Positions 25,227 through 34,028 of a DNA stretch of 64,000 nucleotides are shown in pieces (within the stretch, counting starts at the first letter, position 1; every line of letters starts with the position of its first letter). A program made the translations under genes and the position numbers. Origin of the DNA: Promicromonospora sp. Populi (GTDB lineage: Bacteria; Actinomycetota; Actinomycetes; Actinomycetales; Cellulomonadaceae); contig NZ_CP163528.1 in assembly GCF_041081105.1 (NCBI RefSeq), positions 2,046,001 through 2,110,000 of the forward strand, read 5' to 3'. Under the pieces are notes generated by a model. The model did no database searches. It saw only the letters and a program-made list of their open reading frames with translations, and was not told the origin of the DNA.

Positions 25227-26116
25227 CCTGCACCCCCGCCGGTTGCCGGAGTTGTGCGCTGCAGTGCGTCCCAGGTGGTGCGGAACGCGGCGTCGTCCTG
25301 GCCGGGGACGACCTCGGGCGGCCGGGCGCCGAGGGTGAGCTCCGTCGGCGCGGGTCGTTCACCGGTCCCGTACGGCGTGACCTCGTGGCGCACGATGCTG
25401 ACCTGGACGAACACGGGGACCCCGGCCGCGCCGGCGTCGGCCCGGAGTACCTGGGTCGCGTAGGCGACCAGGGCACGGTCGTTGACAAGGTAGTCGTCGA
25501 CGACGGCGGGGGCCACGCCCTCGTCGAGCAGCACTGTCCGCAGGGTGGGCCAGGGGTCGGACGCCGCGGCCGGCTGGTCCGGGGCGCTCAGCGGCGACCT
25601 CAGGACGATCGCGCGGCCCGCCTCGGGCAGCGCCAGGTAGGCCGTCCGGGTCTCGGAGGCGAGCCGGCGGGACGGCCGCTCGGTCGCGGCGGGGAGGATG
25701 TGGCCGGTCAGCGCGCGGACCTCGACCGCCGTCGTGTCGATCCAGGGGCCGGGGACCAGGACGCCGTCGGTCCCGTCCGCGTAGACGCCGCGCACGCGCA
25801 GCGCGTACTCCACGTGCAGGGGCGAGGGCGCGAAGATCGACCAGTTCTGCGCGAAGACCGGGTTCATATAGGTCTGCACCGCGAGGTCTACGCCGGTGGC
25901 TGGTGTATCGGCGCTCGAATCGTCGTCGGGCCGGCCGGTCCATTGGGTCGGCGCCGCCCAGAGGAAAGTAGCCACGAAGTGCACGAGCAGGAGCGCCCAG
26001 ACCGTGCTGACCAGTGCCCGGACGCGCGGGGAGACGGCCGGGAGGTCGCCGGGCGACCCCTCCGGCGAGCCCACCGGGGATCGGCGGGCGACTCCCTCAC
26101 CCTGTGCGCTGCTCAC
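25223..26116 (-). CDS. DUF5819 family membrane protein
   Basis: A 297-residue protein with a Ser/Pro-rich cytoplasmic start and one membrane helix (about 32-54; VRALVSTVWALLLVHFVATFLWAAP). A large extracytoplasmic domain holds the family motif YMNPVFAQNWSIFAPSPLHVEYALRVRG (about 83-110). It is the first gene of a two-gene unit with HTTM, and the 4-base overlap implies coupled translation and a shared complex. The function of the pair is unknown. An alternative GTG start a few codons downstream cannot be excluded. Confidence 0.85.
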   Translation of the reverse strand: MSSAQGEGVARRSPVGSPEGSPGDLPAVSPRVRALVSTVWALLLVHFVATFLWAAPTQWTGRPDDDSSADTPATGVDLAVQTYMNPVFAQNWSIFAPSPLHVEYALRVRGVYADGTDGVLVPGPWIDTTAVEVRALTGHILPAATERPSRRLASETRTAYLALPEAGRAIVLRSPLSAPDQPAAASDPWPTLRTVLLDEGVAPAVVDDYLVNDRALVAYATQVLRADAGAAGVPVFVQVSIVRHEVTPYGTGERPAPTELTLGARPPEVVPGQDDAAFRTTWDALQRTTPATGGGAG

Positions 26117-26367
26117 CGCGCACAGGGTGCCAGAGCCGCCCGCTTCGTTCCAGCCCGCCGCAACTGTCCCGGTCGAGGCCGACAGCGACGATCAGCCCTT
26201 GACGCAGAGCACCGTCCGCAGGCGGGCCACGACCTCGACGAGGTCGGACTGGGCGGCGAGCACGGCGTCAGGACATTTCCGGTTCGCCCTGCGGCGCCGG
26301 GCGCGTGGCCGGCACCTGGATTCCCGGCGCGAGGCAGTAAGATCCTCACCGCGGCTTCGTGCTGCAG

Positions 26368-26441
26368 GCCCCGTTAGCTCAGTTGGTCAGAGCAGGAGAC
26401 TCATAATCTCTCGGTCACAGGTTCAAGTCCTGTACGGGGCA
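26368..26441 (+). tRNA. tRNA with CAU anticodon (tRNA-Ile2 favoured over elongator Met)
   Basis: A 74-base cloverleaf: acceptor GCCCCGT/ACGGGGC, D-arm GCTC...GAGC, anticodon stem GGAGA/TCTCT with loop CTCATAA (anticodon CAT), T-arm ACAGG-TTCAAGT-CCTGT and discriminator A, with CCA encoded at 26442-26444. Its D-arm and anticodon-arm context (TTAGCTCAGTTGGTCAGAGCAG) resembles bacterial tRNA-Ile2, which TilS modifies to read AUA. Elongator tRNA-Met remains possible. Confidence 0.93.
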
Positions 26442-26443
26442 CC

Positions 26444-26479
26444 AGAGGCCCGGAATCCCGCCGATTCCGGGCCTCTTTG
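26444..26479 (+). terminator. Hairpin terminator of the CAU tRNA
   Basis: AGAGGCCCGGAATC (26444-26457) pairs perfectly with 26463-26476 around CCGCC, followed by TT. The first base overlaps the encoded CCA end of the tRNA. Confidence 0.88.
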
Positions 26480-26548
26480 GCACCGGAGGACAGCCATGTC
26501 CACGGTGACGGACACCGCCGCCCCGCATGCTGACGGAGGAGAGTTCCC

Positions 26549-28168
26549 ATGGCCAGACCAGCCCCGGCACGCCGGGCACACCGGGCGCGGCGATGGGTCC
26601 TGGGCGCCACCCTGGCTCTTGTCCTCACCGTCGGCCTCGCCGCGGGGGACCGGTACTCCTCCGCACCGGCGGGACCTCGCGAGTGCACCGCCGAGGTGCG
26701 TCCCGTCGCGTTCGGGACCACGGGCACCGTCCCCGCCATGCCGCCGTTGCCGCACACCGCCCCGGGCCTGACCCAGATCGGCGGTGTCGTGAACGACGCG
26801 AGCTGCCTGAACGAGGTCCCCGTGCACGGCGTCGCACGCCCCGGCAGCGAGGACGACGTCGTCCAGGCGGTCGCGTACGCGCGGGAGAACGACCTGGCGG
26901 TATCCGTGTCGGGGACACGGCACGCGATGGGCGGGCAGGCGTCCTACCCGGGCGGCCTCGTGCTCGACATGCGAGGGCTCGACGCCGTGACCGTGGACGC
27001 GGAAGCCGGCACGGTGCGGGTGGGAGCAGGTGCCACGTGGCGCAGTGTGCTCGAGACGCTGCATGCCGAGGGCCGGGCCGTCACCGCGATGCCGAGCATC
27101 GACATCCTCAGTGTGGGCGGGACCGTGTCGGTGAACGCGCACGGGGTCGACTTCCGGCGCGGTTCGCTCGCGGGGACCGTCCGGTCCCTGCGGCTCGTCA
27201 CCGCGGACGGCACGGTCCGCGACATCGACCGAGCAAGCGACCCGGAGCTGTTCGGCGCGGTGATCGGCGGCTACGGGTTGTTCGGAGTGATCACCGAGGT
27301 CGAGCTGGAGACCGTGCAGGACACCATGTACCAGCTGGAGCAGCGCGTGATCCCGAGCGGGGACCTCGCGCGGACCTACCTCGAGGAGGTCGTGCCCGAC
27401 GAGGACGCCCGCCTGATGTACGCCCACCTGTCCACGGCACCGTCGTCCTTCCTCTCCGAGGCCATCCTCTACACGTACAGCGACACCGGAGGGACGCCCG
27501 GGGATGTCGCCGAGCCGATCCCGCCGCTGAAGGACACGCAGAACTCCCGTGTGGGACGGTTCGCACTCAACCTCGCCAGGCACGGCGGCGTCTTCCAGGA
27601 GGTGCGCTGGGCCGCGCAGAAGCACGTGCTACCGAGCTTCCAGCCCTGCGCCACCTCGCGCAACGCGGCGCTACGCGACGCCGAGGCCTGCCTGGTGGCC
27701 CGGACCCAGGCCACGTACAACGGTCTCGGGCTCCTCAACCACAAGCTGCCGGACCGGACCGACGTCCTGCACGAGTACTTCGTGGAGCCGGACCGGCTCG
27801 GCGAGTTCCTCGAAGCCGCGGCGCCCGTGCTGCGTGAGCACGACGCCGAGCTGCTGAGCGCGTCCGTCCGGGTGGTGCACCGTGACGAGGTCTTGCTGTC
27901 GTACGCGCAGGGCGACCGGCTGTCGGTGGTCCTGTATCTCAGCCAGGACCTGTCCGACGCCGGGAACGCCGACATGGCGGGGCTGACACGGCAGCTGGTG
28001 GCGCTCGCCCTGGAGCACGGGGGCACGTTCTACCTGCCGTACCAGCCGCACTACACGCGCGAGCAGGTGGCGCAGGCGTACCCGACCCTCGACGAGTTCT
28101 TCGCGCTGAAGCGGCAGCACGACCCTGAGGAGCTGTTCCGCAACGCCTTCTACACGCGGTTCTCCTGA
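26549..28168 (+). CDS. Secreted or membrane-anchored FAD-linked oxidase (PCMH/VAO family)
   Basis: A 539-residue oxidoreductase with an N-terminal signal or anchor helix (about 16-34; VLGATLALVLTVGLAAG), so it acts outside the membrane. The PCMH-type FAD-binding domain spans about 85-255. It shows VSGTRHAMGGQASYPGGLVLDM, in which the His-Ala segment is the usual FAD-contact region, TVRVGAGATWRSVLETL, MPSIDILSVGGTVSVNAHG and IGGYGLFGVITEVEL. The C-terminal ALKRQHDPEELFRNAFYTRF motif resembles sugar-lactone/alditol oxidases and DHCR24-like proteins. The substrate cannot be read. ATG 26549 follows GGAGGAGAG. Confidence 0.88.
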   Translation: MARPAPARRAHRARRWVLGATLALVLTVGLAAGDRYSSAPAGPRECTAEVRPVAFGTTGTVPAMPPLPHTAPGLTQIGGVVNDASCLNEVPVHGVARPGSEDDVVQAVAYARENDLAVSVSGTRHAMGGQASYPGGLVLDMRGLDAVTVDAEAGTVRVGAGATWRSVLETLHAEGRAVTAMPSIDILSVGGTVSVNAHGVDFRRGSLAGTVRSLRLVTADGTVRDIDRASDPELFGAVIGGYGLFGVITEVELETVQDTMYQLEQRVIPSGDLARTYLEEVVPDEDARLMYAHLSTAPSSFLSEAILYTYSDTGGTPGDVAEPIPPLKDTQNSRVGRFALNLARHGGVFQEVRWAAQKHVLPSFQPCATSRNAALRDAEACLVARTQATYNGLGLLNHKLPDRTDVLHEYFVEPDRLGEFLEAAAPVLREHDAELLSASVRVVHRDEVLLSYAQGDRLSVVLYLSQDLSDAGNADMAGLTRQLVALALEHGGTFYLPYQPHYTREQVAQAYPTLDEFFALKRQHDPEELFRNAFYTRFS

Positions 28169-28176
28169 CCGCGGGA

Positions 28177-28305
28177 TCAATCCTTCCCGGCCTCTGCCTC
28201 GGCCTTGAGGAACTCCTCCGGCGGGTCGAACTGCGACAGGACGAGCTCGGCGCCGAACGGGTCGCGGATCGTCGCTGCCTTGGACCATTCGCCGTCCTCC
28301 GTCGC
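28177..28305 (-). pseudogene. VOC/glyoxalase-family protein remnant (C-terminal end only)
   Basis: Forty-two codons on the minus strand give GEWSKAATIRDPFGAELVLSQFDPPEEF and a charged tail. This is the closing strand of VOC-superfamily proteins (the WG-x-[AM]ATxxDPFGxxFxL pattern). The N-terminal part and a start codon are missing; upstream the frame continues antisense through the luciferase-like gene without homology. The break coincides with the start of the monooxygenase promoter, so insertion of that operon probably removed the rest. Confidence 0.7.
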
Positions 28306-28322
28306 CGGCCGATCGGGAATAC

Positions 28323-28361
28323 ATGACTGGTCATGCTGTTGACAGATACATAACCAGTCAT
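28323..28361 (+). promoter_or_regulatory. Two palindromic operator sites flanking a -35 box (MarR-type)
   Basis: ATGACTGGTCAT (28323-28334) and ATAACCAGTCAT (28350-28361) are related 12-bp palindromes 27 bp apart. Their outer halves form a perfect inverted repeat (CATGACTGGT and ACCAGTCATG). A consensus TTGACA lies between them (28339-28344). The likely ligand is the MarR protein encoded in the same operon at 29577, giving autoregulated repression of the monooxygenase operon. Confidence 0.7.
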
Positions 28362-28392
28362 GCATCCGAAGGATCTCGCGAAAGGCAAACCC

Positions 28393-29580
28393 ATGCAGTT
28401 CGGAATCTTCACGGTCGGCGACATCGCCCCCGACCCGGTCACCGGCTACACCCAGAGCGAGGCAGAGCGCATCAGCAACCTCGTGCGCATCGCACAGCGC
28501 GCCGACGAGGTCGGCCTGGACGTCTTCGCACTGGGCGAGCACCACAACCCGCCGTTCATCCCGTCGTCCCCGACCACCCTGCTGGGCCACATCGCGGCGC
28601 TGACGAAGAACATCGTGCTGAGCACGTCGGTCACGCTCATGACCACCAACGACCCGGTGAAGATCGCCGAGGACTACGCGATGCTCCAGCACGTCGCCAA
28701 GGGCCGGCTCGACCTCATGGTCGGCCGTGGGAACACCGCGCCGGTCTACCCGTGGTTCGGCAAGAGCATCCGCGACGGCGTGGCGCTCGCGCTGGAGAAC
28801 TACAACCTGCTGCACCAGCTCTGGCGCGAGGACGTCGTCGACTGGGAGGGCCAGTTCCGCACGGCGCTGCAGGGCTTCACCTCCACGCCCCGCCCGCTGG
28901 ACGACGTGCCGCCGTTCGTCTGGCACGGCTCGATCCGCACCCCCGAGATCGCGGAGCAGGCGGCCTATTACGGCAACGGCTACTTCGCGAACCACGTCCT
29001 GGCGCCCAACTTCCACTTCAAGCCGCTCGTCGACTTCTACCGGCAGCGGTTCGAGCACTACGGCCACGGCAGCGCCGACCAGGCGATCGTGGGGCTCGGC
29101 GGCCAGGCCTTCATCGCGAAGCGCTCCCAGGACGCGGTGAACACGTTCCGCCCGTACTTCGAGAACTACCCGCTGTTCCGCGGGATGAAGCTCGACGACT
29201 ACATGCGGGACACCCCGCTGAGCGTCGGCAGCCCGCAGGAGATCATCGACAAGACGATGACCTTCCAGGAGGGCTTCGGCGACTACCAGCGCCAGCTGTT
29301 CGCCATGGACGGCCTCGCGCTGCCCGTCGAGATGGCGCTCGAACAGGTGGAGCTGCTGGGCACCGAGGTCGTCCCGGTGCTGCGTAAGGAGATGGCCTCC
29401 CGCCGGGCGCCCGGCGTCCCCGACGCGCCCACGCACACGAGCCTCGTCACCGCCAAGTACGGCGACGCCGAGCCGCGCCAGCCGCGACCGAACCCGAACC
29501 GCGGCGACAACCTCTCGGGGCCGTCGCCCTACCAGGACAGCGACTCGGCCTTCCAGGCCCGTTTCCCGGCGGCGGTGTGA
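28393..29580 (+). CDS. Luciferase-like FMN-dependent monooxygenase (CE1758 type)
   Basis: A 395-residue TIM-barrel flavin monooxygenase of the bacterial luciferase (LLM) family. The N-terminal strand MQFGIFTVGDI, the conserved DVFALGEHHNPPFIPSSPTTLLGHIAALTKNIVLSTSVTL (about 43-85) and GRLDLMVGRGNTAPVYPWFG (about 105-125) are typical. It needs reduced FMN from the reductase encoded two genes downstream. The order LLM enzyme-MarR-FMN reductase matches the CE1758/CE1759 pair known from corynebacteria. I chose ATG 28393; an upstream in-frame ATG at 28360 overlaps the operator. Substrate unknown. Confidence 0.92.
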   Translation: MQFGIFTVGDIAPDPVTGYTQSEAERISNLVRIAQRADEVGLDVFALGEHHNPPFIPSSPTTLLGHIAALTKNIVLSTSVTLMTTNDPVKIAEDYAMLQHVAKGRLDLMVGRGNTAPVYPWFGKSIRDGVALALENYNLLHQLWREDVVDWEGQFRTALQGFTSTPRPLDDVPPFVWHGSIRTPEIAEQAAYYGNGYFANHVLAPNFHFKPLVDFYRQRFEHYGHGSADQAIVGLGGQAFIAKRSQDAVNTFRPYFENYPLFRGMKLDDYMRDTPLSVGSPQEIIDKTMTFQEGFGDYQRQLFAMDGLALPVEMALEQVELLGTEVVPVLRKEMASRRAPGVPDAPTHTSLVTAKYGDAEPRQPRPNPNRGDNLSGPSPYQDSDSAFQARFPAAV

Positions 29581-30023
29581 CGATGGCCGGCGACTTGCGG
29601 CTGGCCAACGAGGCCTGGGAGGCGCTCTTCCGCGCCCAGGCCACCATCGCCCGCGAGTTCGAGGACGCCGACATCTGGGGCGACCTGCTGCCCCGGGAGT
29701 ACGGCGTGCTCTATGCCCTTTCCACGGCCCCGGACGGCCTGCGCATCACCGACCTGATGAACGACGTGCTCCTGACCCAGGCGGGTGTCTCCCGCCTGGT
29801 AGCCCGTCTTGAGCGGCGTGAGCTCATCGCCCGCGAGGACGACCCCGACGACCGCCGCGCCTGCCGCCTGCGGCTCACCGAGGACGGCGTCGCCGTCCAG
29901 CGCCGGGTGGGCGCGGCGCACGCCCGGCACGTCGCGCGCGCCATGACCCGCACGCTCGACCGGACGCAGCTCGAGACCCTCCGGGAGCTCACCACCGCAC
30001 TGCTCGAAAGGAGCAACCCATGA
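29577..30023 (+). CDS. MarR-family transcriptional regulator
   Basis: A 148-residue winged-helix repressor. The recognition region is ITDLMNDVLLTQAGVSRLVARLERRELIAREDDPDDRRACRLRLTEDG (about 57-102), including the MarR wing with the DDRR motif. GTG 29577 overlaps the monooxygenase stop by 4 bases; ATG 29583 is an alternative. It is encoded inside the operon it probably controls, via the two palindromes at 28323-28361. Confidence 0.93.
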   Translation: MTMAGDLRLANEAWEALFRAQATIAREFEDADIWGDLLPREYGVLYALSTAPDGLRITDLMNDVLLTQAGVSRLVARLERRELIAREDDPDDRRACRLRLTEDGVAVQRRVGAAHARHVARAMTRTLDRTQLETLRELTTALLERSNP

Positions 30024-30700
30024 GCACCACCCCCCTCAGCCTCGTGGTGATCAGCGCCGGCGTGAGCGAGCCGTCGTCGACCCGGCTCCTCGCCGACCGC
30101 ATCACGCAGAAGACGCTCGACACGCTGCAGGACGCCGGGACACCCGCGGCCGCGAGCGTCATCGACCTCGGCCCGCTCGCGGTCGACGTCGCCCGGGCGA
30201 TCGTGTCGGGCTTCCCCGGCGACGACCTGCGCCGGGTCATCGAACGGCTAGCGGCCGCGGACGCCGTGATCGCCAGCACACCGGTCTACAAGGCCGGGAT
30301 CAGCGGCCTGTTCAAGTCGTTCGCCGATGTCCTCGACAACGACCTGCTCGTCGCCAAGCCCGTGGTCCTCGCCGCCACCGGCGGCAGCGCCCGGCACGCG
30401 ATGGTTCCCGACGAGCAGCTGCGCCCGCTCTTCGCCTTCCTGCGCGCCATCCCCGTGCCGACCTCCGTGTACGCCACACCGGAGGACTGGGGCTCCCCCG
30501 ACCTCGGCAGGCGGATCGCACGTGCGGCCACCGAGCTCGCGCTGCTGCTGCGCAGCGGCGTCGGGCGGGAGATCGCCGACGGCGCCTGGGACGGGTACCA
30601 GCACCAGTTCTCCGGGAACGCGACGCGAGCCGAGCGATCGGCCGCCGACGTCGACTTCACCACCGACCTCATGCGGCTCGCCGCCGGGGGGCGGTCCTGA
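30020..30700 (+). CDS. NAD(P)H-dependent FMN reductase (CE1759 type)
   Basis: A 226-residue flavodoxin-like reductase that supplies FMNH2 to the upstream monooxygenase. The N-terminal phosphate loop is VVISAGVSEPSSTRLLADRI, and the isoalloxazine-contact motif ASTPVYKAGISGLFKSFADVLD (about 90-112) is the NADPH-dependent FMN-reductase signature. ATG 30020 overlaps the marR stop by 4 bases. The C-terminal 60 residues are specific to this subgroup. Confidence 0.92.
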   Translation: MSTTPLSLVVISAGVSEPSSTRLLADRITQKTLDTLQDAGTPAAASVIDLGPLAVDVARAIVSGFPGDDLRRVIERLAAADAVIASTPVYKAGISGLFKSFADVLDNDLLVAKPVVLAATGGSARHAMVPDEQLRPLFAFLRAIPVPTSVYATPEDWGSPDLGRRIARAATELALLLRSGVGREIADGAWDGYQHQFSGNATRAERSAADVDFTTDLMRLAAGGRS

Positions 30701-30734
30701 CCCGAGACCGAGGCCGATGTCGAGCCACCCGGAG

Positions 30735-31874
30735 TCAGGCGGCGTTCGCAGGCGCGAGCACGGACTGCCAGTGCCACGGCTCCGGCACGCGCCCATTCGG
30801 CTCGGCCCACGTCGGGTGGGCCCAGCCGTAGGTGCTCGCGTTCGCCTTGAGCCAGTTGTACTGCTCGGTGCCGAACGCCTGCACACCGCCGCCGATGTCG
30901 ACCGCGAGCCCCAGGCCGTGGGTAGAGCAGCCGGGCGCCGCCGCGGTGGCCGACGCCGGGTCGTACAGCGCCTTCTGCTCCACAAGGGTGCGGTACGCCG
31001 AGTTGATCGTCAGGTGCTCGCCGAAGGCCTGCTGATAGGCGGCGTCGAGCTCGACCAGCCCGTCGAGCACGTCGGCGCGCACGAAGTGTTTGGGCGCCCA
31101 CGGGATCGCCACCAGCGCCGAGCTCGGCAGGACGCCGCTGTCCGGGTCCCACACCTGGTCGGGCGCTGGGCAGGTCACAGCGTCCTGCGCCTCCGACAGC
31201 GCGTCGGTCGACACGGTCAGGGTCGAGATGCTCGTCCTCATGTCGAGCACGGCCTTCTCCAGCTCCGCCAGGTTCTCGCTTGCGACGACGTCGCTCGTGG
31301 CCTCGTCGACCGCGGCCGACGTGTCCAGGGCGGACCGCAGGTTGGAGCGGATTGCGTCGGCGACCCCCTTGCCCTCCGTCGCCGTGAAGATCTTCTGCCC
31401 GCGGGCGTCGGCGGCCGCCAAGCCCCGGCGGCCCGTGGTCACCGCGTTGCGGGCGAATTCGACCATGGAGCCCCGGACGGCGTCCGACGCCGCCGCGAGG
31501 GGCTGCCGCGCGTCGACCGTCTCGGTGGGGAACCGGGTGTAGAACGGCTGGGCCAGCAGCTGGTCGACGGTGCTGATCTGCGCCGAGAGGGCGGCACGTG
31601 TCGCCTCGTCGGCGACCTTCCGGTCGGAGGTCGTCAACAGGTCCTTGGCAGTGGTGCTCTGCGCCCTGAGCGTGCCCACCTCGGAGGTGAGGTACCAGGC
31701 GGCCCCGCCTCCGGTCACCGTGAGCACAACGACCACCGCCGCGACGACGACCGTACGGATGGTGCGCCGACGGCGGACCTTCGCCTCGCGCCGCTCCCGT
31801 GCCGTCCCGCCGGAGGACCCGCCGGCCTGCATGCCGGGCGGATCAGTGGCAGGAACGGCGGTCGTGGAGGTCAC
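30735..31874 (-). CDS. VanY-type D-alanyl-D-alanine carboxypeptidase (M15 family), membrane-anchored
   Basis: A 379-residue peptidoglycan peptidase. There is a basic cytoplasmic start, one membrane helix (about 41-62; TVVVAAVVVVLTVTGGGAAWYL), a long Ala-rich helical stalk (about 65-230) and a C-terminal M15 zinc-peptidase domain. Motifs are NSAYRTLVEQKALYD, STHGLGLAVDIGGG (zinc His and Asp) and the last zinc His in EPWHWQSV. It probably trims D-Ala from muropeptides in the cell wall. No vancomycin-resistance genes are nearby, so housekeeping wall remodelling is the safer reading. Confidence 0.9.
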   Translation of the reverse strand: MTSTTAVPATDPPGMQAGGSSGGTARERREAKVRRRRTIRTVVVAAVVVVLTVTGGGAAWYLTSEVGTLRAQSTTAKDLLTTSDRKVADEATRAALSAQISTVDQLLAQPFYTRFPTETVDARQPLAAASDAVRGSMVEFARNAVTTGRRGLAAADARGQKIFTATEGKGVADAIRSNLRSALDTSAAVDEATSDVVASENLAELEKAVLDMRTSISTLTVSTDALSEAQDAVTCPAPDQVWDPDSGVLPSSALVAIPWAPKHFVRADVLDGLVELDAAYQQAFGEHLTINSAYRTLVEQKALYDPASATAAAPGCSTHGLGLAVDIGGGVQAFGTEQYNWLKANASTYGWAHPTWAEPNGRVPEPWHWQSVLAPANAA

Positions 31875-31974
31875 GATGCCAGAACCTACGGCACCCAGCG
31901 GGCGCGCGTCGCACGAGCGGTGGGTGAACTCTCCGAGCGTCAGCGTCCTGGTGCGTGAGCGTCCGAAGACGGGC

Positions 31975-32997
31975 TTACGAGCGCCGCGCCTCCCGGACCA
32001 GCACGCCGAGCAGGTAGGCGCCGCCGAGCACGACGGTCACGACCCCGACCGGCACCGGGTTCGGCGGCACGTACTGCGCCACCAGGTCCGCGCCGAGCAG
32101 CAGGAACGCGCCGGTGAGCGCGGCGTGCGGCAGGGGGATCCCAGGTCCGGCGCCGAGCCTGCGCGCGATCTGCGGCGCGGAGAGCGCGATGAACGCGATC
32201 GGTCCGGTCGCGGCGGTCACCAGGGCGGTGAGCAGGATGCCGAGCCCGATGATCGCGAGGCGCGCCGGCTCGACCCGCACGCCGTGCGCCGCCGCGGCGT
32301 CGTCGCCCAGCTCGAGCTGCCGCAGCGGCCGGCTCGCCCAGACCACCAGCGGTGCGGTGATCAGCAGCACGCCGACGGCGGGAACGACGTCGGCCCACGA
32401 GGCAAGACTGAGCGACCCGGTGCCCCAGATCGCCGCGCCCATGGCCACCTCGTCCTGCGCACGCAGGAGGAGCCAGGTGTTGATGGCGTGCAGGGTCGCC
32501 GTCACGCCGATGCCGACCACGATGAGCCGGAAGCCCTGCACCCCGCGCCGGTACGCGAGCAGGTACACCAGGATCGCGGTGGCGAATCCGCCGAGCAGCG
32601 CGCCCGCCGTCGTCGTGACGACGCCGGTGCCCAGGACCACCGTGACCACTATGACCCCGGTGTAGGAGCCGGTGGCGAAGCCGATCAGGTCGGGTGAGCC
32701 GAGCGGGTTGCGGGTCAGGGTCTGGAAGAGCGCGCCCGAGATGGCGAGCGCCGCCCCGAACAGCACCGCGGCCGTGACCCGCGGCAGGCGCCATTCGAGC
32801 ACCACCGTCGACTCGAAGCCGGCCGAGCCGGTCAGTGCGTGGAGCACCTGCGCCGCGGTCAGCGGGTAGTCGCCGAGCATGAGCGCCACTATCGCGAGCG
32901 CCGCGGTCGCGGCGGCGAGCAGCAGAGCGACGGTCACGGAGCGCGGCAGGACGGCGGCACGGCTCGTGTCACCCCTGCGCGGGCGGGCGGCGCTCAC
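31975..32997 (-). CDS. Iron-siderophore ABC transporter permease (FecCD family), second subunit
   Basis: A 340-residue permease with about nine to ten helices. FecCD signatures are WRLPRVTAAVLFGAALAISGALFQTLTRNPLGSPDLIGFATGS (about 67-110), GWGTGSL-like IWGTGSLS, and TGPIAFIALSAPQIARRL (about 255-273), the coupling-helix region that contacts the ATPase. I chose GTG at 32997, which overlaps the stop of the first permease gene by 4 bases. No ATPase gene follows on this strand within the window; a shared FecE-type ATPase elsewhere is likely. Confidence 0.92.
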   Translation of the reverse strand: MSAARPRRGDTSRAAVLPRSVTVALLLAAATAALAIVALMLGDYPLTAAQVLHALTGSAGFESTVVLEWRLPRVTAAVLFGAALAISGALFQTLTRNPLGSPDLIGFATGSYTGVIVVTVVLGTGVVTTTAGALLGGFATAILVYLLAYRRGVQGFRLIVVGIGVTATLHAINTWLLLRAQDEVAMGAAIWGTGSLSLASWADVVPAVGVLLITAPLVVWASRPLRQLELGDDAAAAHGVRVEPARLAIIGLGILLTALVTAATGPIAFIALSAPQIARRLGAGPGIPLPHAALTGAFLLLGADLVAQYVPPNPVPVGVVTVVLGGAYLLGVLVREARRS

Positions 32998-34025
32998 AGC
33001 GCGAACGCCTTCTGCCGGCGGACCAGCCAGATGAGCACCGGCGCGCCGACGAACGCGGTGACGATGCCCACCGGCATCTCGCCGGGCCAGAGCACCACGC
33101 GGGCGAGGATGTCGGCGGTGAGCAGCAGCACGGGCGCGAGGAGCACGGTGAGCGCGATGATCCAGCGCTGGTCCGGGCAGGCGATCCACCGGGCGACGTG
33201 CGGCACCATCAGCCCGATGAACGAGATGGGCCCGACGATCGCCGTCGCGCCGCCGGCCAGCAGGGTCACCGCGAGGATGGCGGCGATCCTGGTGACCCAG
33301 ACCGTCGAGCCGAGCGCGGTCGCGACGTCGTCACCCAGCGCGAGGGCGTTGAGCGAGCCGCCCAGCAGCAGCGCTATGACGAGCCCGACCGCCACGAAGG
33401 GCAGCACCGGGCCGGCCATCTGCCAGCCGCGGTCCACGAGCGAGCCCGTCTCCCAGACCAGGAGCGCGTTGAACGTGCGCGGGTCCGCGATGCGCAGCCC
33501 CGAGACGATGCCGGCCAGCACCGCGGTGAGCGCGACGCCGGCCAGGGTCAGCCGCACCGGGTCGACGCTCGCGCGCCCCGAGCCGCCGACCAGCGCTACC
33601 GCGACCGTCGCGACGAGGGCACCCGCGAGCGCCAGCCAGACGTACTGGTCCGGGCTGCTGAGCCCGAGCACAACGACGCCGAGCGCCACGAAGAACGACG
33701 ACCCGGCCGTGACGCCGAGGATCCCGGGATCGGCGAGCGGGTTGCGGGTGACCGCCTGGATGAGCGCCCCGGAGACGCCGAGGCCGATCCCGACCACCAG
33801 GCCGATGACGGTGCGCGGGACGCGCAGCTCGACGACCGCCCGCTGGTCGCCCACGGGGACGTCGTGGCCGAGCAGGGCCGCCAGGACGACGTCGGGCGGG
33901 ACGGGCCTGCTCCCGATCGCGAGGCTGGCGAGCACAACAACGAGGAGCGCCACAAGACCTGCGCCGAGGGCGAGGGAGCGGGCCGCGCCGGGGCGGCCGA
34001 GGCGCTGGACAGATGGCTTGGACAT
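32994..34025 (-). CDS. Iron-siderophore ABC transporter permease (FecCD family), first subunit
   Basis: A 343-residue permease with about ten helices and the motifs RVPRTVIGLVVGIGLGVSGALIQAVTRNPLADPGILGVTAGSSFFV (about 64-110) and GPISFIGLMVPHVARWI (about 277-293). The PHVAR segment is the ATPase-coupling loop. It begins just beneath the iron box at 34029-34047 and is divergent from the binding-protein gene, so both arms should be de-repressed by low iron through an IdeR/DtxR regulator. Confidence 0.93.
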   Translation of the reverse strand: MSKPSVQRLGRPGAARSLALGAGLVALLVVVLASLAIGSRPVPPDVVLAALLGHDVPVGDQRAVVELRVPRTVIGLVVGIGLGVSGALIQAVTRNPLADPGILGVTAGSSFFVALGVVVLGLSSPDQYVWLALAGALVATVAVALVGGSGRASVDPVRLTLAGVALTAVLAGIVSGLRIADPRTFNALLVWETGSLVDRGWQMAGPVLPFVAVGLVIALLLGGSLNALALGDDVATALGSTVWVTRIAAILAVTLLAGGATAIVGPISFIGLMVPHVARWIACPDQRWIIALTVLLAPVLLLTADILARVVLWPGEMPVGIVTAFVGAPVLIWLVRRQKAFAL

Positions 34026-34028
34026 ATC

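Noticed and set aside
26496..26771. Small open frame starting at the ATG at 26496 just after the CAU tRNA
   Set aside because: It overlaps the FAD-oxidase gene in another frame, has Pro/Arg-rich composition and no homology, and the oxidase has the better start.
30735..31874. Vancomycin-resistance locus because of a VanY-like protein
   Set aside because: No vanHAX or vanRS genes are present; M15 carboxypeptidases are common housekeeping wall enzymes.
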